From Actinomyces israelii DSM 43320 (GTDB lineage Bacteria; Actinomycetota; Actinomycetes; Actinomycetales; Actinomycetaceae): a stretch of DNA of 64,000 nt. Position 1 is the stretch's first letter. Each line of letters starts with the position of its first letter. Shown piece by piece: positions 33,283 through 41,876 of the stretch. Location of the stretch: NCBI RefSeq assembly GCF_000711965.1, contig NZ_JONS01000013.1, positions 34,545 through 98,544 on the forward strand, in the 5' to 3' direction. A program made the position numbers and the translations under genes. The notes under the pieces are model-generated. The model searched no databases. It worked only from the letters and a program-made list of their open reading frames with translations, and was not told where the DNA came from.

Positions 33283-35162
33283 CGCCTCAGGGTCGCGATC
33301 GCGTTGGCGACCGTCTGCGCGTAGAGGTCGCCGCCCTCCGGCAGGGGGTGGATCTGGTCGTCGTAGAGCAGCTCTGGGTGGGCGGCCGCGGCGGCCTCCC
33401 AGTCCGCCACCGCCACCTGGTCGGGGTGGGCGGCGGCGAAGGAGCGGATGGTCTCGTCGGCCTCGGGGATCCAGGTCGTGCGCGCCGGGCCGTACCCGGT
33501 GACCAGGACGAGGCTGCGGCTGGGCCCCAGGTAGTCCAGGATCGAGTCCAGCTCGCCGGTGTCCACGGGGCCGTTGGTGGCCAGGGAGACGACGACGCAG
33601 GGCCTGGCACCGGCGGCGTCGGCCGTCTCGAGCACGGACTGGGCGGCGTAGATGGAGCGCGAGACCTCGGCGTCGACGACGACGCCCGGCAGGCTCGTCT
33701 CCAGGCTCGGGGCCGCCGCCACCGTCACGGAGTCGCCGACGACGGTGACCTCCGCCCCGGTGAAGGGGCTCGCGGTCGCCTCGGCGGTGGGGGTGGCCGT
33801 CTGCGTGCCCGAGTCGGACGGCGGTGGAGGGACCGCGGACGAGACGGTGAGGTACTCGCCGCCGGCCGCGATCGCCTGCTGCGCCGCGGTCTGGTTGGGC
33901 TGGGAGGCGAAGCCGAGGCTGATGAGCAGGGCGAGGGCGGTCAGCCCGCCTCCCACCGGCACGGCCTGGCGCGGGCGCAGCCGGACGAGCTGCCGCAGCC
34001 AGCCGACGAGGCCGTTGCGCCGCACGGGCGTCTCAATGTAGACGTAGGACAGCTCGGTGAGCCACAGCGTCAGCCCCAGGACCCCCAGGGCGGTCACCCA
34101 GGGGCTGACGGTCGCCGGAACGGCGTAGAAGGCCAGGACCCCCAGGGGCCAGTGCCACAGGTAGAGCCCGTAGGAGCGGGAGCCCACCCACCGCAGTGGC
34201 CGGGTGTCCAGCAGGCGCAGCAGCCACCGCGCCGGCCCGGCGGCGAGGGCGACCTCCCCGGTGAGGGCCTGGACGACGGCCAGGGTGCACGCGGAGGCGG
34301 CGATGAGGGCCGGCACGGGCCCGAGGTCGCCGGGCTGCCCCGTCGCCCCCTCACTGGCGACGCGGGCCAGAACGAGCAGGCCGGCCAGGCCCACCCACCC
34401 CAGCGCTCCGCGCAGCCGGCGCAGCCGCGCGGGCTGGGGGCTCAGCGTCAGGCCCTCCGTCGCGCGCCCGTGACACAGGGCCAGCGCGGCACCCATCATG
34501 AGGCCGAAGGCGTGGGTGTCGGTCCCCATGTAGACGCGCGTGGAGGACGCCCCGTCCCGCATGAGGCGCAGGGCCCAGGCGGCCGAGACCACCGCGAGCC
34601 CCAGGGCGAGGACGGCGCCGAGCCTGGTCCGCCTGCGCGACGCGCCCCGCGACAGGAAGGCGATGATGACCAGCGGCCACACCAGGTAGAACTGCTCCTC
34701 CACCGCCAGCGACCACACGTTGGTCAGCAGGAGGGGCTGGGTCTGGTCGAAGTAGGACGACCCGCCGGCGATCTCCACCCAGTTGTAGACCAGCAGGATG
34801 GAGCCGAGGACCTGGCGCCGCACGGCCAGCAGGACGTCGCCGCCCAGGCAGGCGGCCATGGCCACGACCGCGGCGACCGCGGCGACGAGGGCGGGCACGA
34901 TCCGGCGCAGGCGCCTGGTCCAGAAGCGCCTGAGGTCAATGACTCCCGTGCGACGCCTCTCAACGACCAGGAGGCTGGTGATGAGGAACCCCGAGATGAC
35001 GAAGAAGGCGTCGACTCCCACCATCCCGCCGGGCAGGACCCCGGGCACGAGGTGGTAGACGAGGACGAGGGCGACTGCGACAGCACGCAGCCCGTCGAGG
35101 CCGCCGATGCGGCCCCGGCGAGGGGTAGACGATGAATTGGCGGAGCGCTGAGTCGAGGTCAT
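33270..35162 (-). CDS. Membrane acyltransferase 3 with C-terminal SGNH domain (OafA-like)
   Basis: 630 residues. The N-terminal acyltransferase-3 domain (about 20-400, roughly 10-11 helices) opens with RIGGLDGLRAVAVALVLVYHLVP and has the characteristic GVDAFFVISGFLI and WSLAVEEQFYLVWPL. After a Thr/Ser/Pro linker comes an extracytoplasmic SGNH domain (about 455-630) with VTVVGDSVTVAAA as the GDS block and DDQIHPLPEGGDLYA as the Asp-x-His block. This architecture O-acetylates cell-envelope polysaccharide or peptidoglycan. Start ATG 35162. It overlaps DUF1003 at the 3' end. Confidence 0.94.
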   Translation of the reverse strand: MTSTQRSANSSSTPRRGRIGGLDGLRAVAVALVLVYHLVPGVLPGGMVGVDAFFVISGFLITSLLVVERRRTGVIDLRRFWTRRLRRIVPALVAAVAAVVAMAACLGGDVLLAVRRQVLGSILLVYNWVEIAGGSSYFDQTQPLLLTNVWSLAVEEQFYLVWPLVIIAFLSRGASRRRTRLGAVLALGLAVVSAAWALRLMRDGASSTRVYMGTDTHAFGLMMGAALALCHGRATEGLTLSPQPARLRRLRGALGWVGLAGLLVLARVASEGATGQPGDLGPVPALIAASACTLAVVQALTGEVALAAGPARWLLRLLDTRPLRWVGSRSYGLYLWHWPLGVLAFYAVPATVSPWVTALGVLGLTLWLTELSYVYIETPVRRNGLVGWLRQLVRLRPRQAVPVGGGLTALALLISLGFASQPNQTAAQQAIAAGGEYLTVSSAVPPPPSDSGTQTATPTAEATASPFTGAEVTVVGDSVTVAAAPSLETSLPGVVVDAEVSRSIYAAQSVLETADAAGARPCVVVSLATNGPVDTGELDSILDYLGPSRSLVLVTGYGPARTTWIPEADETIRSFAAAHPDQVAVADWEAAAAAHPELLYDDQIHPLPEGGDLYAQTVANAIATLRRQPS

Positions 35163-35326
35163 GCGCTTCTCTTTCCGGCTCGCAGGAGGAACGACGTCCG
35201 CGCGTGGTGGCGGCCCGTCCAGGTTACGACGCCTTTACCATCGCACATCCCTAAAACACGGGGAGGAGCGTCTCAACGTGCTGTGCACCACGACAGCCCG
35301 CGCGCGCTCCCACATAGGATGGCGCT

Positions 35327-36472
35327 ATGTCCGCACCCACCGAAGACGCAGTTCGTGAGGCTCTGGGCCGAGTCATCGATCCCGAGCTCCGCCGTTCGAT
35401 CACCGATCTCGGCATGGTCGAATCGATTGAGATCAGCGAGACGGGCGCCGTGACCGTCGGCGTCCTGCTCACCGTGGCCGGCTGCCCGCTCAAGGACACG
35501 ATCACCGCGGACGCGCGTCGTGAGGTCGGCGGGGTCGAGGGCGTCACCGAGGTGCAGGTGCGCCTGGGCGTCATGAGCGACGAGCAGAGGGCCGGGCTGC
35601 GCACCCGGCTGCGCGGGGGCGCGGCCGAGCCGGTCATCCCCTTCACCCAGCCGGGCAGCCTCACGCGCGTGTACGCGGTGACCTCCGGCAAGGGCGGGGT
35701 CGGCAAGTCCTCGGTGACCGCCAACCTCGCGGCGGCCATCGCGACCCAGGGCCTGAACGTGGGGGTCGTCGACGCCGACATCTACGGCTTCTCCATCCCC
35801 CGCATGCTGGGCGTGGACCGGGTCCCCACCCAGCTGGACGGCATGATCGTCCCGCCGGTGGCCCACGGGGTGAAGGTCATCTCCATCGGGATGTTCGTGG
35901 AGTCCAAGCAGCCGGTCGTCTGGCGGGGCCCCATGCTGCACCGGGCGGTCCAGCAGTTCCTCTCCGACGTCTTCTGGGGCGACCTGGACGTCCTCCTGCT
36001 CGACCTGCCCCCCGGCACGGGGGACGTGACGATCTCGGTGGCCCAGCTGCTGCCCAACGCCGAGATCCTGGTGGTCACCACGCCGCAGACCGCGGCCGCC
36101 GAGGTCGCCGAGCGCACCGGGCTCATCGCCGCCCAGACCAAGCAGAAGGTCGTCGGCGTCATCGAGAACATGTCCTACATGCCGCAGCCCGACGGCTCGC
36201 GCCTGGAGATCTTCGGCTCCGGCGGGGGGAGGACGGTCAGCGACTCGCTGACCCGGACACTGGGCTACGACGTGCCGCTCCTGGCCCAGCTCCCCCTGGA
36301 CATCCGCCTGCGGGAGGGCTCGGACGGCGGCGTGCCCGCCGCCGTCGCCGAGGGCGGCAGGCCCGCGGCCGACGCGCCCGCCGCCCTGGAGCTGGCGAGC
36401 GTGGCGCGCAGGCTCGCCCACCGCTCCCGCGGGCTGGCCGGCCGGAGGCTGAGCCTGAAGGTCGCCACCTGA
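35327..36472 (+). CDS. mrp: Mrp/ApbC family Fe-S cluster carrier ATPase
   Basis: 381 residues. The N-terminal MIP18/DUF59 domain (about 5-85) is EDAVREALGRVIDPELRRSITDLGMV. A P-loop deviant Walker A motif follows, VTSGKGGVGKSSVTANLA, with VVDADIYGFSIPRMLG, DLDVLLLDLPPGTGD and ENMSYM. The usual CxxC after ENMSY is replaced here by MPQPDGSRLEIFG, as in many actinobacterial Mrp proteins. It acts as a cytosolic scaffold or carrier for Fe-S clusters. Start ATG 35327. Divergent from the acyltransferase gene across a 164-bp gap with no other feature seen. Confidence 0.94.
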   Translation: MSAPTEDAVREALGRVIDPELRRSITDLGMVESIEISETGAVTVGVLLTVAGCPLKDTITADARREVGGVEGVTEVQVRLGVMSDEQRAGLRTRLRGGAAEPVIPFTQPGSLTRVYAVTSGKGGVGKSSVTANLAAAIATQGLNVGVVDADIYGFSIPRMLGVDRVPTQLDGMIVPPVAHGVKVISIGMFVESKQPVVWRGPMLHRAVQQFLSDVFWGDLDVLLLDLPPGTGDVTISVAQLLPNAEILVVTTPQTAAAEVAERTGLIAAQTKQKVVGVIENMSYMPQPDGSRLEIFGSGGGRTVSDSLTRTLGYDVPLLAQLPLDIRLREGSDGGVPAAVAEGGRPAADAPAALELASVARRLAHRSRGLAGRRLSLKVAT

Positions 36473-36489
36473 GCGCTCGGCCCTGAGCC

Positions 36490-37266
36490 TCAGCCGTCGA
36501 CGACGGCGGCCGCGGCCTCGGCCCGGGTGCGGGCGGCGGCGTTGGCCGCGCGCACGATCTCGCGCGGGGAGATGGGGCGCACCCGGGGCGCCGCCTCGCT
36601 CGTGCTCTCCTCGACCAGGCTCGAGGGCACCGGCTCCGGGGCGACGGGCTCAGGCTCCTCGGGCGCAGCGTCCGCCCCGGCCTCGCTCGACGACGGCGCG
36701 TCCGGCTCCTCGTCGTCGGCAGTGGCGGCGTCGGCGTCGGGTGCGACGGCCTCCCGGGCTCCGTCCTCGGCGGGCGACGCGGCGGCCTCGGCCTCCGACC
36801 CGGCAGCGGCCTCGGCCGGGCCCTGCGCCTCGGTCTCAGCCGCGTCCTGCTCCGCACTCTCCTTGCGGGCCCGGCGCGTCTGCTCGGCCTTGTCGTCGAT
36901 CATCCGGGTCAGGGACTTCGTCGAGCCGGTCCTGACAATGCCGTCCGCCGTCTCCTCGGCCGTCTTGGCCACCGACTGGAACGGAGTCGCCAGGTCCTTG
37001 CGGATGGCGTCGAGGTCCTCCCCCAGGGCGTCGCGCACGATCTTGCGCGGGTCGTAGTTGCGGGGGTCCAGGTCGGACAGGTCGAGGTCCGTCAGCTCGG
37101 GACCGACCTCCTCGGCGATCTGCTCCTTGGCGTCGTCCAGGAACACTCTCAGACGGCGCACGGCCTGGGTCAGCTTGCGAGTGTACTCGGGCAGGCGCTG
37201 GGGACCCACGACGATGACCGTCACCAGGATGATGACGAGGAACTCGGGACCTGAGATGCCTAGCAC
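36490..37266 (-). CDS. tatB: Sec-independent translocase subunit TatB
   Basis: 258 residues. The N-terminal membrane helix FLVIILVTVIVVGPQRLP is followed by the amphipathic helix EYTRKLTQAVRRLRVFLDDAKEQIAEEVG, the TatA/B signature. TatB rather than TatA because of the length and the GPQRLPEYTR pattern. The last 110 residues are acidic and disordered. The start is the GTG at 37266 (VLGISGPEF). TATACT lies about ten bases before it, compatible with a leaderless transcript. Works with TatA/TatC to export folded proteins. Ends 18 bases from mrp (convergent). Confidence 0.9.
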   Translation of the reverse strand: MLGISGPEFLVIILVTVIVVGPQRLPEYTRKLTQAVRRLRVFLDDAKEQIAEEVGPELTDLDLSDLDPRNYDPRKIVRDALGEDLDAIRKDLATPFQSVAKTAEETADGIVRTGSTKSLTRMIDDKAEQTRRARKESAEQDAAETEAQGPAEAAAGSEAEAAASPAEDGAREAVAPDADAATADDEEPDAPSSSEAGADAAPEEPEPVAPEPVPSSLVEESTSEAAPRVRPISPREIVRAANAAARTRAEAAAAVVDG

Positions 37267-37440
37267 GCCGATAGTATAGGGACCCACGACGGCAGCCAAC
37301 GACAGGGACGCACGACGGACGATGCGGGCGATGGGCCCGCGACCTGGAACAATGAGAGCGCCCGCGCCCGTCCCGCCCCGGGCCCGCACGGGCAGACCCG
37401 GTCCTACGCGACCGCCAGTCGCAGCACGGAAGGTGGAACG

Positions 37441-38076
37441 GTGAGCGCCGACAAGACCTTGAGCTGGTCCTACACCGAGGAGTTCCCTCATGAGGACGAG
37501 CCAACCGCGGAGGCCAGGCTGCGCGGCATCGAGCTCGGCATCGCGCCCGTCTCCCCGGCGACGGGCGCCGCCCTGCGGATGCTCGCCGCAGCCGTGGGCG
37601 CCAAGTCCGTGGCCGAGATAGGCACCGGCACCGGTGTGTCGGGCCTGTGCCTGCTCGGCGGGATGGGGGTGGACGGCGTGCTGACGACCATCGACCTTGA
37701 GCCCGAGCTCCAGCGCGAGGCGCGCAGGACCTTCGAGGCCGCGGGGTACCCGGGGGCGCGCACGCGAATCATCCGGGGCAGGGCCTCCGACGTCATGCCC
37801 CGCATGGCGGCCCGCTCCTACGACATGGTCGTCCTCGACGTCGATCCGGAGGAGTCCGCCAAGCTGGCGGGGGCGGCGCTGCGCATGCTGCGCGTCGGCG
37901 GGGTCCTGGCCATCACCCGCGCCCTGTGGAATGACCACGTCGCCGACCCGGCCCGCCGCGACCCCACCACCGTCGCCGCGCGGGAGCTCGGGAAGACGCT
38001 GCGCAACCACGACAGCGTGCTCGTCTCGCTGCTGCCGGTGGGCGACGGGCTGCTCGTCGCCGTGCGCCAGGCCTGA
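37441..38076 (+). CDS. O-methyltransferase family 3 protein
   Basis: 211 residues, SAM-dependent class I fold of the catechol/caffeoyl-CoA O-methyltransferase family: motif I VAEIGTGTGVSGLCLL, LTTIDLEPELQREARRTF after it, and MVVLDVDPEESAKLAGAALRMLRVGGVLAITRALW. Homologues next to TatB and DUF3117 are common in actinobacteria; the substrate is unknown. Start GTG 37441 behind GGAAGG. A symmetrical hairpin downstream separates it from the convergent DUF3117 gene. Confidence 0.9.
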   Translation: MSADKTLSWSYTEEFPHEDEPTAEARLRGIELGIAPVSPATGAALRMLAAAVGAKSVAEIGTGTGVSGLCLLGGMGVDGVLTTIDLEPELQREARRTFEAAGYPGARTRIIRGRASDVMPRMAARSYDMVVLDVDPEESAKLAGAALRMLRVGGVLAITRALWNDHVADPARRDPTTVAARELGKTLRNHDSVLVSLLPVGDGLLVAVRQA

Positions 38077-38127
38077 GGCGGCTCATCGCAGAGGGCTCGG
38101 GAAGGGCTCGGGGAGGACACAGCACAA

Positions 38128-38152
38128 GGACCGGGCCTCGCGGACCCGGTCC
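38128..38152. terminator. Bidirectional hairpin terminator
   Basis: GGACCGGG (38128-38135) pairs with CCCGGTCC (38145-38152) around a nine-base loop, midway between the convergent O-methyltransferase and DUF3117 genes. Confidence 0.6.
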
Positions 38153-38196
38153 TCGCCCTGGCTGCGGCCGGTGCCGCCTGCAGCGCGGGCCGAGAA

Positions 38197-38364
38197 TCAG
38201 TACTTCACGGAGGCCAGCGCCTCCTGGAGCTCCTTGATCTCGTCGGGTGTGATCTCGACGACCAGTCGGCCCCCGCCCTCCAGCGGTACGCGCATAATGA
38301 TCGAGCGGCCTTCCTTGACGACCTCGAGAGGCCCGTCGCCGGTCCTGGGCTTCATGGCAGCCAT
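38197..38364 (-). CDS. DUF3117 family small protein
   Basis: 55 residues: MAAMKPRTGDGPLEVVKEGR, a central VPLEGGGRLVVEITPDEI, and a final LKELQEALASVKY-type helix. This matches the small DUF3117 family conserved throughout actinobacteria. Start ATG 38364 behind AAAGGGGAG. Too short for most ORF cut-offs but clearly real. Function unknown. Confidence 0.9.
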   Translation of the reverse strand: MAAMKPRTGDGPLEVVKEGRSIIMRVPLEGGGRLVVEITPDEIKELQEALASVKY

Positions 38365-38450
38365 GAGCTCCCCTTTCAGTGCTGTATCGCGGATCCATCA
38401 CCGCACTGCCCAGGTCATTCTACGGCACGGCGGCGCCGCTACTGAGGGAA

Positions 38451-38466
38451 ACGTGGTTAAGTCCAC
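38451..38466. promoter_or_regulatory. Inverted repeat upstream of DUF3117 gene
   Basis: CGTGG-TTAAGT-CCACG, an inverted repeat about 90 bases before the DUF3117 start, in an AT-richer patch (38451-38490). It is a candidate operator or promoter element; the regulator is unknown. Confidence 0.3.
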
Positions 38467-38506
38467 GAATGCTAAACTATGCTCGGTGTTTTTCGCGCAG
38501 GCGGGC

Positions 38507-39277
38507 TCATCCCAGGCCCCGCGGCCCCCTGGCGGCCTCCTCGGCCCGCAGCCGCCGCGCACCGTCGACGACGTAGTCGATGGCCTCCTGCGCCGTATCG
38601 ACCACGGGGAGCAGATCGACGTCGCCGGGCGAGATCGTGCCGGTCTCGACCAGGGTGCCGCGGATCCAGTCCACCAGCCCCCTCCAGTAGCCCGAGCCGA
38701 CCAGCACGATCGGGAAGGTGGACACCTTGCCGGTCTGGACGAGGGTGACGGCCTCGAAGAGCTCGTCGAGCGTGCCCATGCCCCCGGGCATGACGACGAA
38801 GCCGTCGGAGTACTTCAGGAACATCGTCTTGCGGGCGAAGAAGTAGCGGAAGTTGATGCCCAGGTCGACGTAGTCGTTCATCTCCTGCTCCAGGGGCAGC
38901 TCGATGCCGAGCCCCACCGAGACGCCGCCGGCCTCGTGGGCGCCCTTGTTGGCGGCCTCCATCATCCCCGGACCCCCGCCGGTGATGACGCTGTAGCCGC
39001 TGTCCGCCAGCCCCGCCCCGATCCGCTCGGCCAGGGCGTAGGCCGGGTCGCCGGCCGCGGTGCGCGCCGAGCCGAAGACGCTGATCGCCGGCCCCAGCTC
39101 GGCCAGGGCGCCGAAGCCCTCGACGAACTCGGACTGGATGCGCAGGACGCGCCAGGGGTCGGAGTGCAGCCAGTCGGTGTCGCCGCGGCGGTCCAGCAGA
39201 CGCGCATCGGTGGTCCGGGCGGGGATCTGGGTCCCGCGCAGCAGCACGGGCCCCTTGCGGTAGGTCTCGCGTGTCAT
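38507..39277 (-). CDS. LOG family protein (TIGR00730 type)
   Basis: 256 residues from ATG 39277 (MTRETYRKGPVLLRG); a TTG further upstream only adds low-complexity sequence. ISVFGSARTAAGDPAYALAERIG starts the Rossmann-like fold. GGGPGMMEAANKGAHEAGG and the signature PGGMGTLDELFEAVTLVQTGK mark it as a LOG/lysine-decarboxylase-like nucleotide 5'-monophosphate phosphoribohydrolase. Some members release cytokinin-type bases; others act generally on nucleotides. The exact substrate is not predictable. Confidence 0.93.
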   Translation of the reverse strand: MTRETYRKGPVLLRGTQIPARTTDARLLDRRGDTDWLHSDPWRVLRIQSEFVEGFGALAELGPAISVFGSARTAAGDPAYALAERIGAGLADSGYSVITGGGPGMMEAANKGAHEAGGVSVGLGIELPLEQEMNDYVDLGINFRYFFARKTMFLKYSDGFVVMPGGMGTLDELFEAVTLVQTGKVSTFPIVLVGSGYWRGLVDWIRGTLVETGTISPGDVDLLPVVDTAQEAIDYVVDGARRLRAEEAARGPRGLG

Positions 39278-39329
39278 GGGAGCATGATTCCCCACCGCCG
39301 GGCGCACGGTGTCAACATCGTGAGGACTG

Positions 39330-40349
39330 TCAGCATCCGCCGGCGCCGGCGAGCGCGCCCCTGACCCAGGCCGGGGCGTCCCAGCCCTCAAGGAGCCCGA
39401 CGGCGAAGGGCCGGGTGATTCCGCCGGCCACCGGCAGCGCGACCAGGAGGGTCCAGCCTCCCGCGGCCGGTTCGCCGCAGGAGGCCAGGTGCCGGTGCAG
39501 AGGGCCCATGAGGCGCCGCTCGCACGGCTCGGTCAGGTGGGTGTCGACCAGGAGCGTCTGGCTGTCCTCGGCGCCATCGACCACCCGGGCCAGGCACCGC
39601 GCGGCGTCGGCGAGCGCCTGCGCCCCCTCGCGGGGCAGGGCCATGACCGTGACCTCCCGGGCGCCGTCGTTCTCGGCCGGCCAGACCAGGGCGGCGGCGG
39701 CCGCCCTGCCGCCCCGCATGTGCACGCGCGAGCGCGCGGGCTCATAGCACCCGGGGGCTCCCCAGGCCAGGTCCTCGGCGAAGAGCCCGGCGAGCTCCTC
39801 GGCGGGAGCCGCGGGGGCCCAGCGCGCGTGCTGGGCCGCATAGTGCCCGGCCCATAGGCGGACGACGGCGGCCGCGTCCCCGCGCTCCACGGCCCTGGGG
39901 CGCCGGGCGCCCCCGTAGCCGTCGTGCGCGTCCCACCGCGCGGCCCACGAGCGCAGGGCGGGGCCCACGCGCAGGCGCCACGGCGGCAGGACCTGCTCGA
40001 CGACGCCGCCGGCGACGGCAGCGGCGCGGCGGAGCAGCCGGTCCTCCTCGGTGATCCTGAGCCGCAGGGGCCGGGAGGACACGGCCGCCTGGGCCGCCAC
40101 GAGGGCATCCGCGACCCGGCGGGCCGCGGCATCGTCCAGCGCCGGGTCGACGCCCAGGACGAGTGTGCGCGAACCGGGGTGGAAAGGGTTGTCGACACCG
40201 CGGCAGTGCCCCAGGACGCGCCCCCGGCCGCCTTCGTCCTCGGCCACCAGGGATCGGCGGCCGCCGCCGGCCGCCCAGCGGTCCGCCAGCAGGTCGGCTC
40301 CCGCCCACGCCCGCGCGGCGTCCCCGGGCGCGGCCGGCCGGACCCTCAC
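39330..40349 (-). CDS. GNAT family acetyltransferase-like protein
   Basis: 339 residues starting at GTG 40349, which overlaps the dapE stop (GTGA). The N-terminus VRVRPAAPGDAARAW and RSLVAEDEGGRGRVLGHCRGV resemble a GNAT fold, and a second GNAT-like half follows (AVERGDAAAVVRLWAGHYAAQH... and [23 protein letters not shown]). A tandem GNAT arrangement is likely, but the acetyl-CoA loop is weak. Function unknown. Translationally coupled to dapE. Confidence 0.65.
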   Translation of the reverse strand: MRVRPAAPGDAARAWAGADLLADRWAAGGGRRSLVAEDEGGRGRVLGHCRGVDNPFHPGSRTLVLGVDPALDDAAARRVADALVAAQAAVSSRPLRLRITEEDRLLRRAAAVAGGVVEQVLPPWRLRVGPALRSWAARWDAHDGYGGARRPRAVERGDAAAVVRLWAGHYAAQHARWAPAAPAEELAGLFAEDLAWGAPGCYEPARSRVHMRGGRAAAAALVWPAENDGAREVTVMALPREGAQALADAARCLARVVDGAEDSQTLLVDTHLTEPCERRLMGPLHRHLASCGEPAAGGWTLLVALPVAGGITRPFAVGLLEGWDAPAWVRGALAGAGGC

Positions 40350-41569
40350 GCGAGCCACGCGCGCAGGACGCCGGCGACGGCCTCGATCTGGGCGACGGGG
40401 CAGTGCTCGTCGTCGGTGTGGCACAGCATCGGGTCGCCCGGGCCGAGGTTGACGGCGGGGACGCCGGCCGCGGAGAAGCGGGCGACGTCCGTCCACCCGT
40501 ACTTGGGGCCGATCCCTCCCCCGCGCTCGCGCACCAGGGCGATGAGCTCGCGCGCCATCGGGGAGCCGAGCCCGGGCCGGGCGGCCGGGCACAGGTCGTC
40601 GACCTCGACGGCGACCGGCCCGGTGCCGGCGTCGATGACCGGGTCGGCCTCGCCGCCATCGGCGTCGAGCCCCGCCAGAATGCGCCTGGCGCGGGCCAGG
40701 GCCGCCTCGGCCGCCAGGTCGGGGGCGAAGCGGTAGTTGACCGTGACGCGGCAGCGGTCGGGGACCGTGTTGGCCGGGTTGGCCGGGTTGGCCGGGTTGG
40801 CCGCCGCACCGCCCTCGATGCGGACGACGCTGAAGGACTCCCGGTAGGCCAGGCCCTCGACCTCGACGGTGCGCAGGGGCGCCGCCTTGACCCGCTCGAC
40901 GAGGGCGGAGGCGGCGTGGATCGCGTTGGCGCCCCTCCAGGCGCGCCCCGAGTGCGCGGCCCGCCCGGGCACGTCCAGGATGAGGCGCAGGGTGCCGTTG
41001 CAGCCGCCCTCGATGCCCGCGCCGGTGGGCTCGCCGAGCACCGCCAGGTCCGCCTCGAACCAGTCGGGGTGGGCCGCGAGCGCCCGGCCGAGCCCGTTGC
41101 GCTCGGCGACGACCTCCTCGTTGTCGTAGAAGACCCAGGTGACGTCGCGGCGCGGCGCGGCCAGGGTCGCGGCCAGGTGCAGGCCGACGGCGACCCCGCC
41201 CTTCATGTCGACGCTGCCGCGGCCCCACACGACCGTCTGCCCGTCGCGCTCCTCCAGGCGGCCCGGGACGTTGCCGGTGCGCCGCGAGACCGGGACGGTG
41301 TCGAGGTGGCCGGCGACGACGACCCGCTCGGGGCGTCCCAGGCGGGTGCGGGCGACCACCGTGTCTCCGTGCCGCAGGACCTGCAGGTGCGGCCTCGCCG
41401 CCAGGGCGGCCTGGACGGCGCCGGCCAGCGGGGCCTCGGAGCCGGACGCGCTCGGCACGTCCACCAGGGCCAGGGCGAGGGCGCCGAGGTCGCCGGCCGG
41501 GTCGGGCAGCGCGACCGGCCCGACGGCGGGGCCGCCGGGCGGCCGGCCCGGGAGGGATGCGTCAGTCAT
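40346..41569 (-). CDS. dapE: Succinyl-diaminopimelate desuccinylase
   Basis: M20 metallopeptidase-fold enzyme that frees LL-diaminopimelate for lysine and peptidoglycan synthesis. 407 residues from ATG 41569. Metal and catalytic landmarks: VVVAGHLDTVPV, GRGSVDMKGGVAV, FYDNEEVVAERNG, LGEPTGAGIEGGCNGT and MLCHTDDEHCPV. The dimerisation domain contains an unusual AANPANPANPAN run coded by 9-bp tandem repeats. Co-transcribed with the downstream GNAT-like gene. Confidence 0.93.
   Translation of the reverse strand: MTDASLPGRPPGGPAVGPVALPDPAGDLGALALALVDVPSASGSEAPLAGAVQAALAARPHLQVLRHGDTVVARTRLGRPERVVVAGHLDTVPVSRRTGNVPGRLEERDGQTVVWGRGSVDMKGGVAVGLHLAATLAAPRRDVTWVFYDNEEVVAERNGLGRALAAHPDWFEADLAVLGEPTGAGIEGGCNGTLRLILDVPGRAAHSGRAWRGANAIHAASALVERVKAAPLRTVEVEGLAYRESFSVVRIEGGAAANPANPANPANTVPDRCRVTVNYRFAPDLAAEAALARARRILAGLDADGGEADPVIDAGTGPVAVEVDDLCPAARPGLGSPMARELIALVRERGGGIGPKYGWTDVARFSAAGVPAVNLGPGDPMLCHTDDEHCPVAQIEAVAGVLRAWLA
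40770..40803. repeat. 9-bp tandem repeat inside dapE
   Basis: About 3.7 copies of TTGGCCGGG on the plus strand, encoding repeated Asn-Pro-Ala on the dapE strand. Because the unit is a multiple of three, copy changes keep frame. Confidence 0.85.
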
Positions 41570-41876
41570 GGGCCCAGGGTACGGTGAGGCGGTACGGCAC
41601 CCCTTCGACGCCGCCCGGATCCTGCGTGAGGACAACCCGGAGCGCGCCCGGCCGGTCGCCGCCGGCTGGCGGATCGTCCCGACATCCCACCGGGCGCCCG
41701 GCTTCGGGCTCGAGCCCGAGCGGCACGCGCTTCCCCTCCCCGCCGCCCCCGTGCGGGCCCCGCGAGTTCTTGAGCGCGCCGGAGGTCGACCGTCTCACAT
41801 TCTTGTGTTAGGCACCACTGGTGAGGGCCGTCATTGTCCCGGTTCGGGGCAGGCGGCTCACGGTAGCGTCGCAACC
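41570..41876. other. Divergent dapE/phosphohexomutase intergenic region
   Basis: A 307-bp gap between divergent genes. No convincing small gene, repeat or hairpin was seen. TAGCGT at 41864-41869 just before the mutase ATG could be a -10. The stretch near 41800-41840 is AT-richer and probably holds promoters. Confidence 0.4.

Noticed and set aside
33287-35135. Plus-strand frame antisense to the acyltransferase
   Set aside because: The minus-strand acyltransferase-SGNH protein has clear motifs and membrane pattern.
40749-40810. Repeat run in dapE as an intergenic regulatory element
   Set aside because: It lies inside an intact dapE frame and encodes in-frame Asn-Pro-Ala units.
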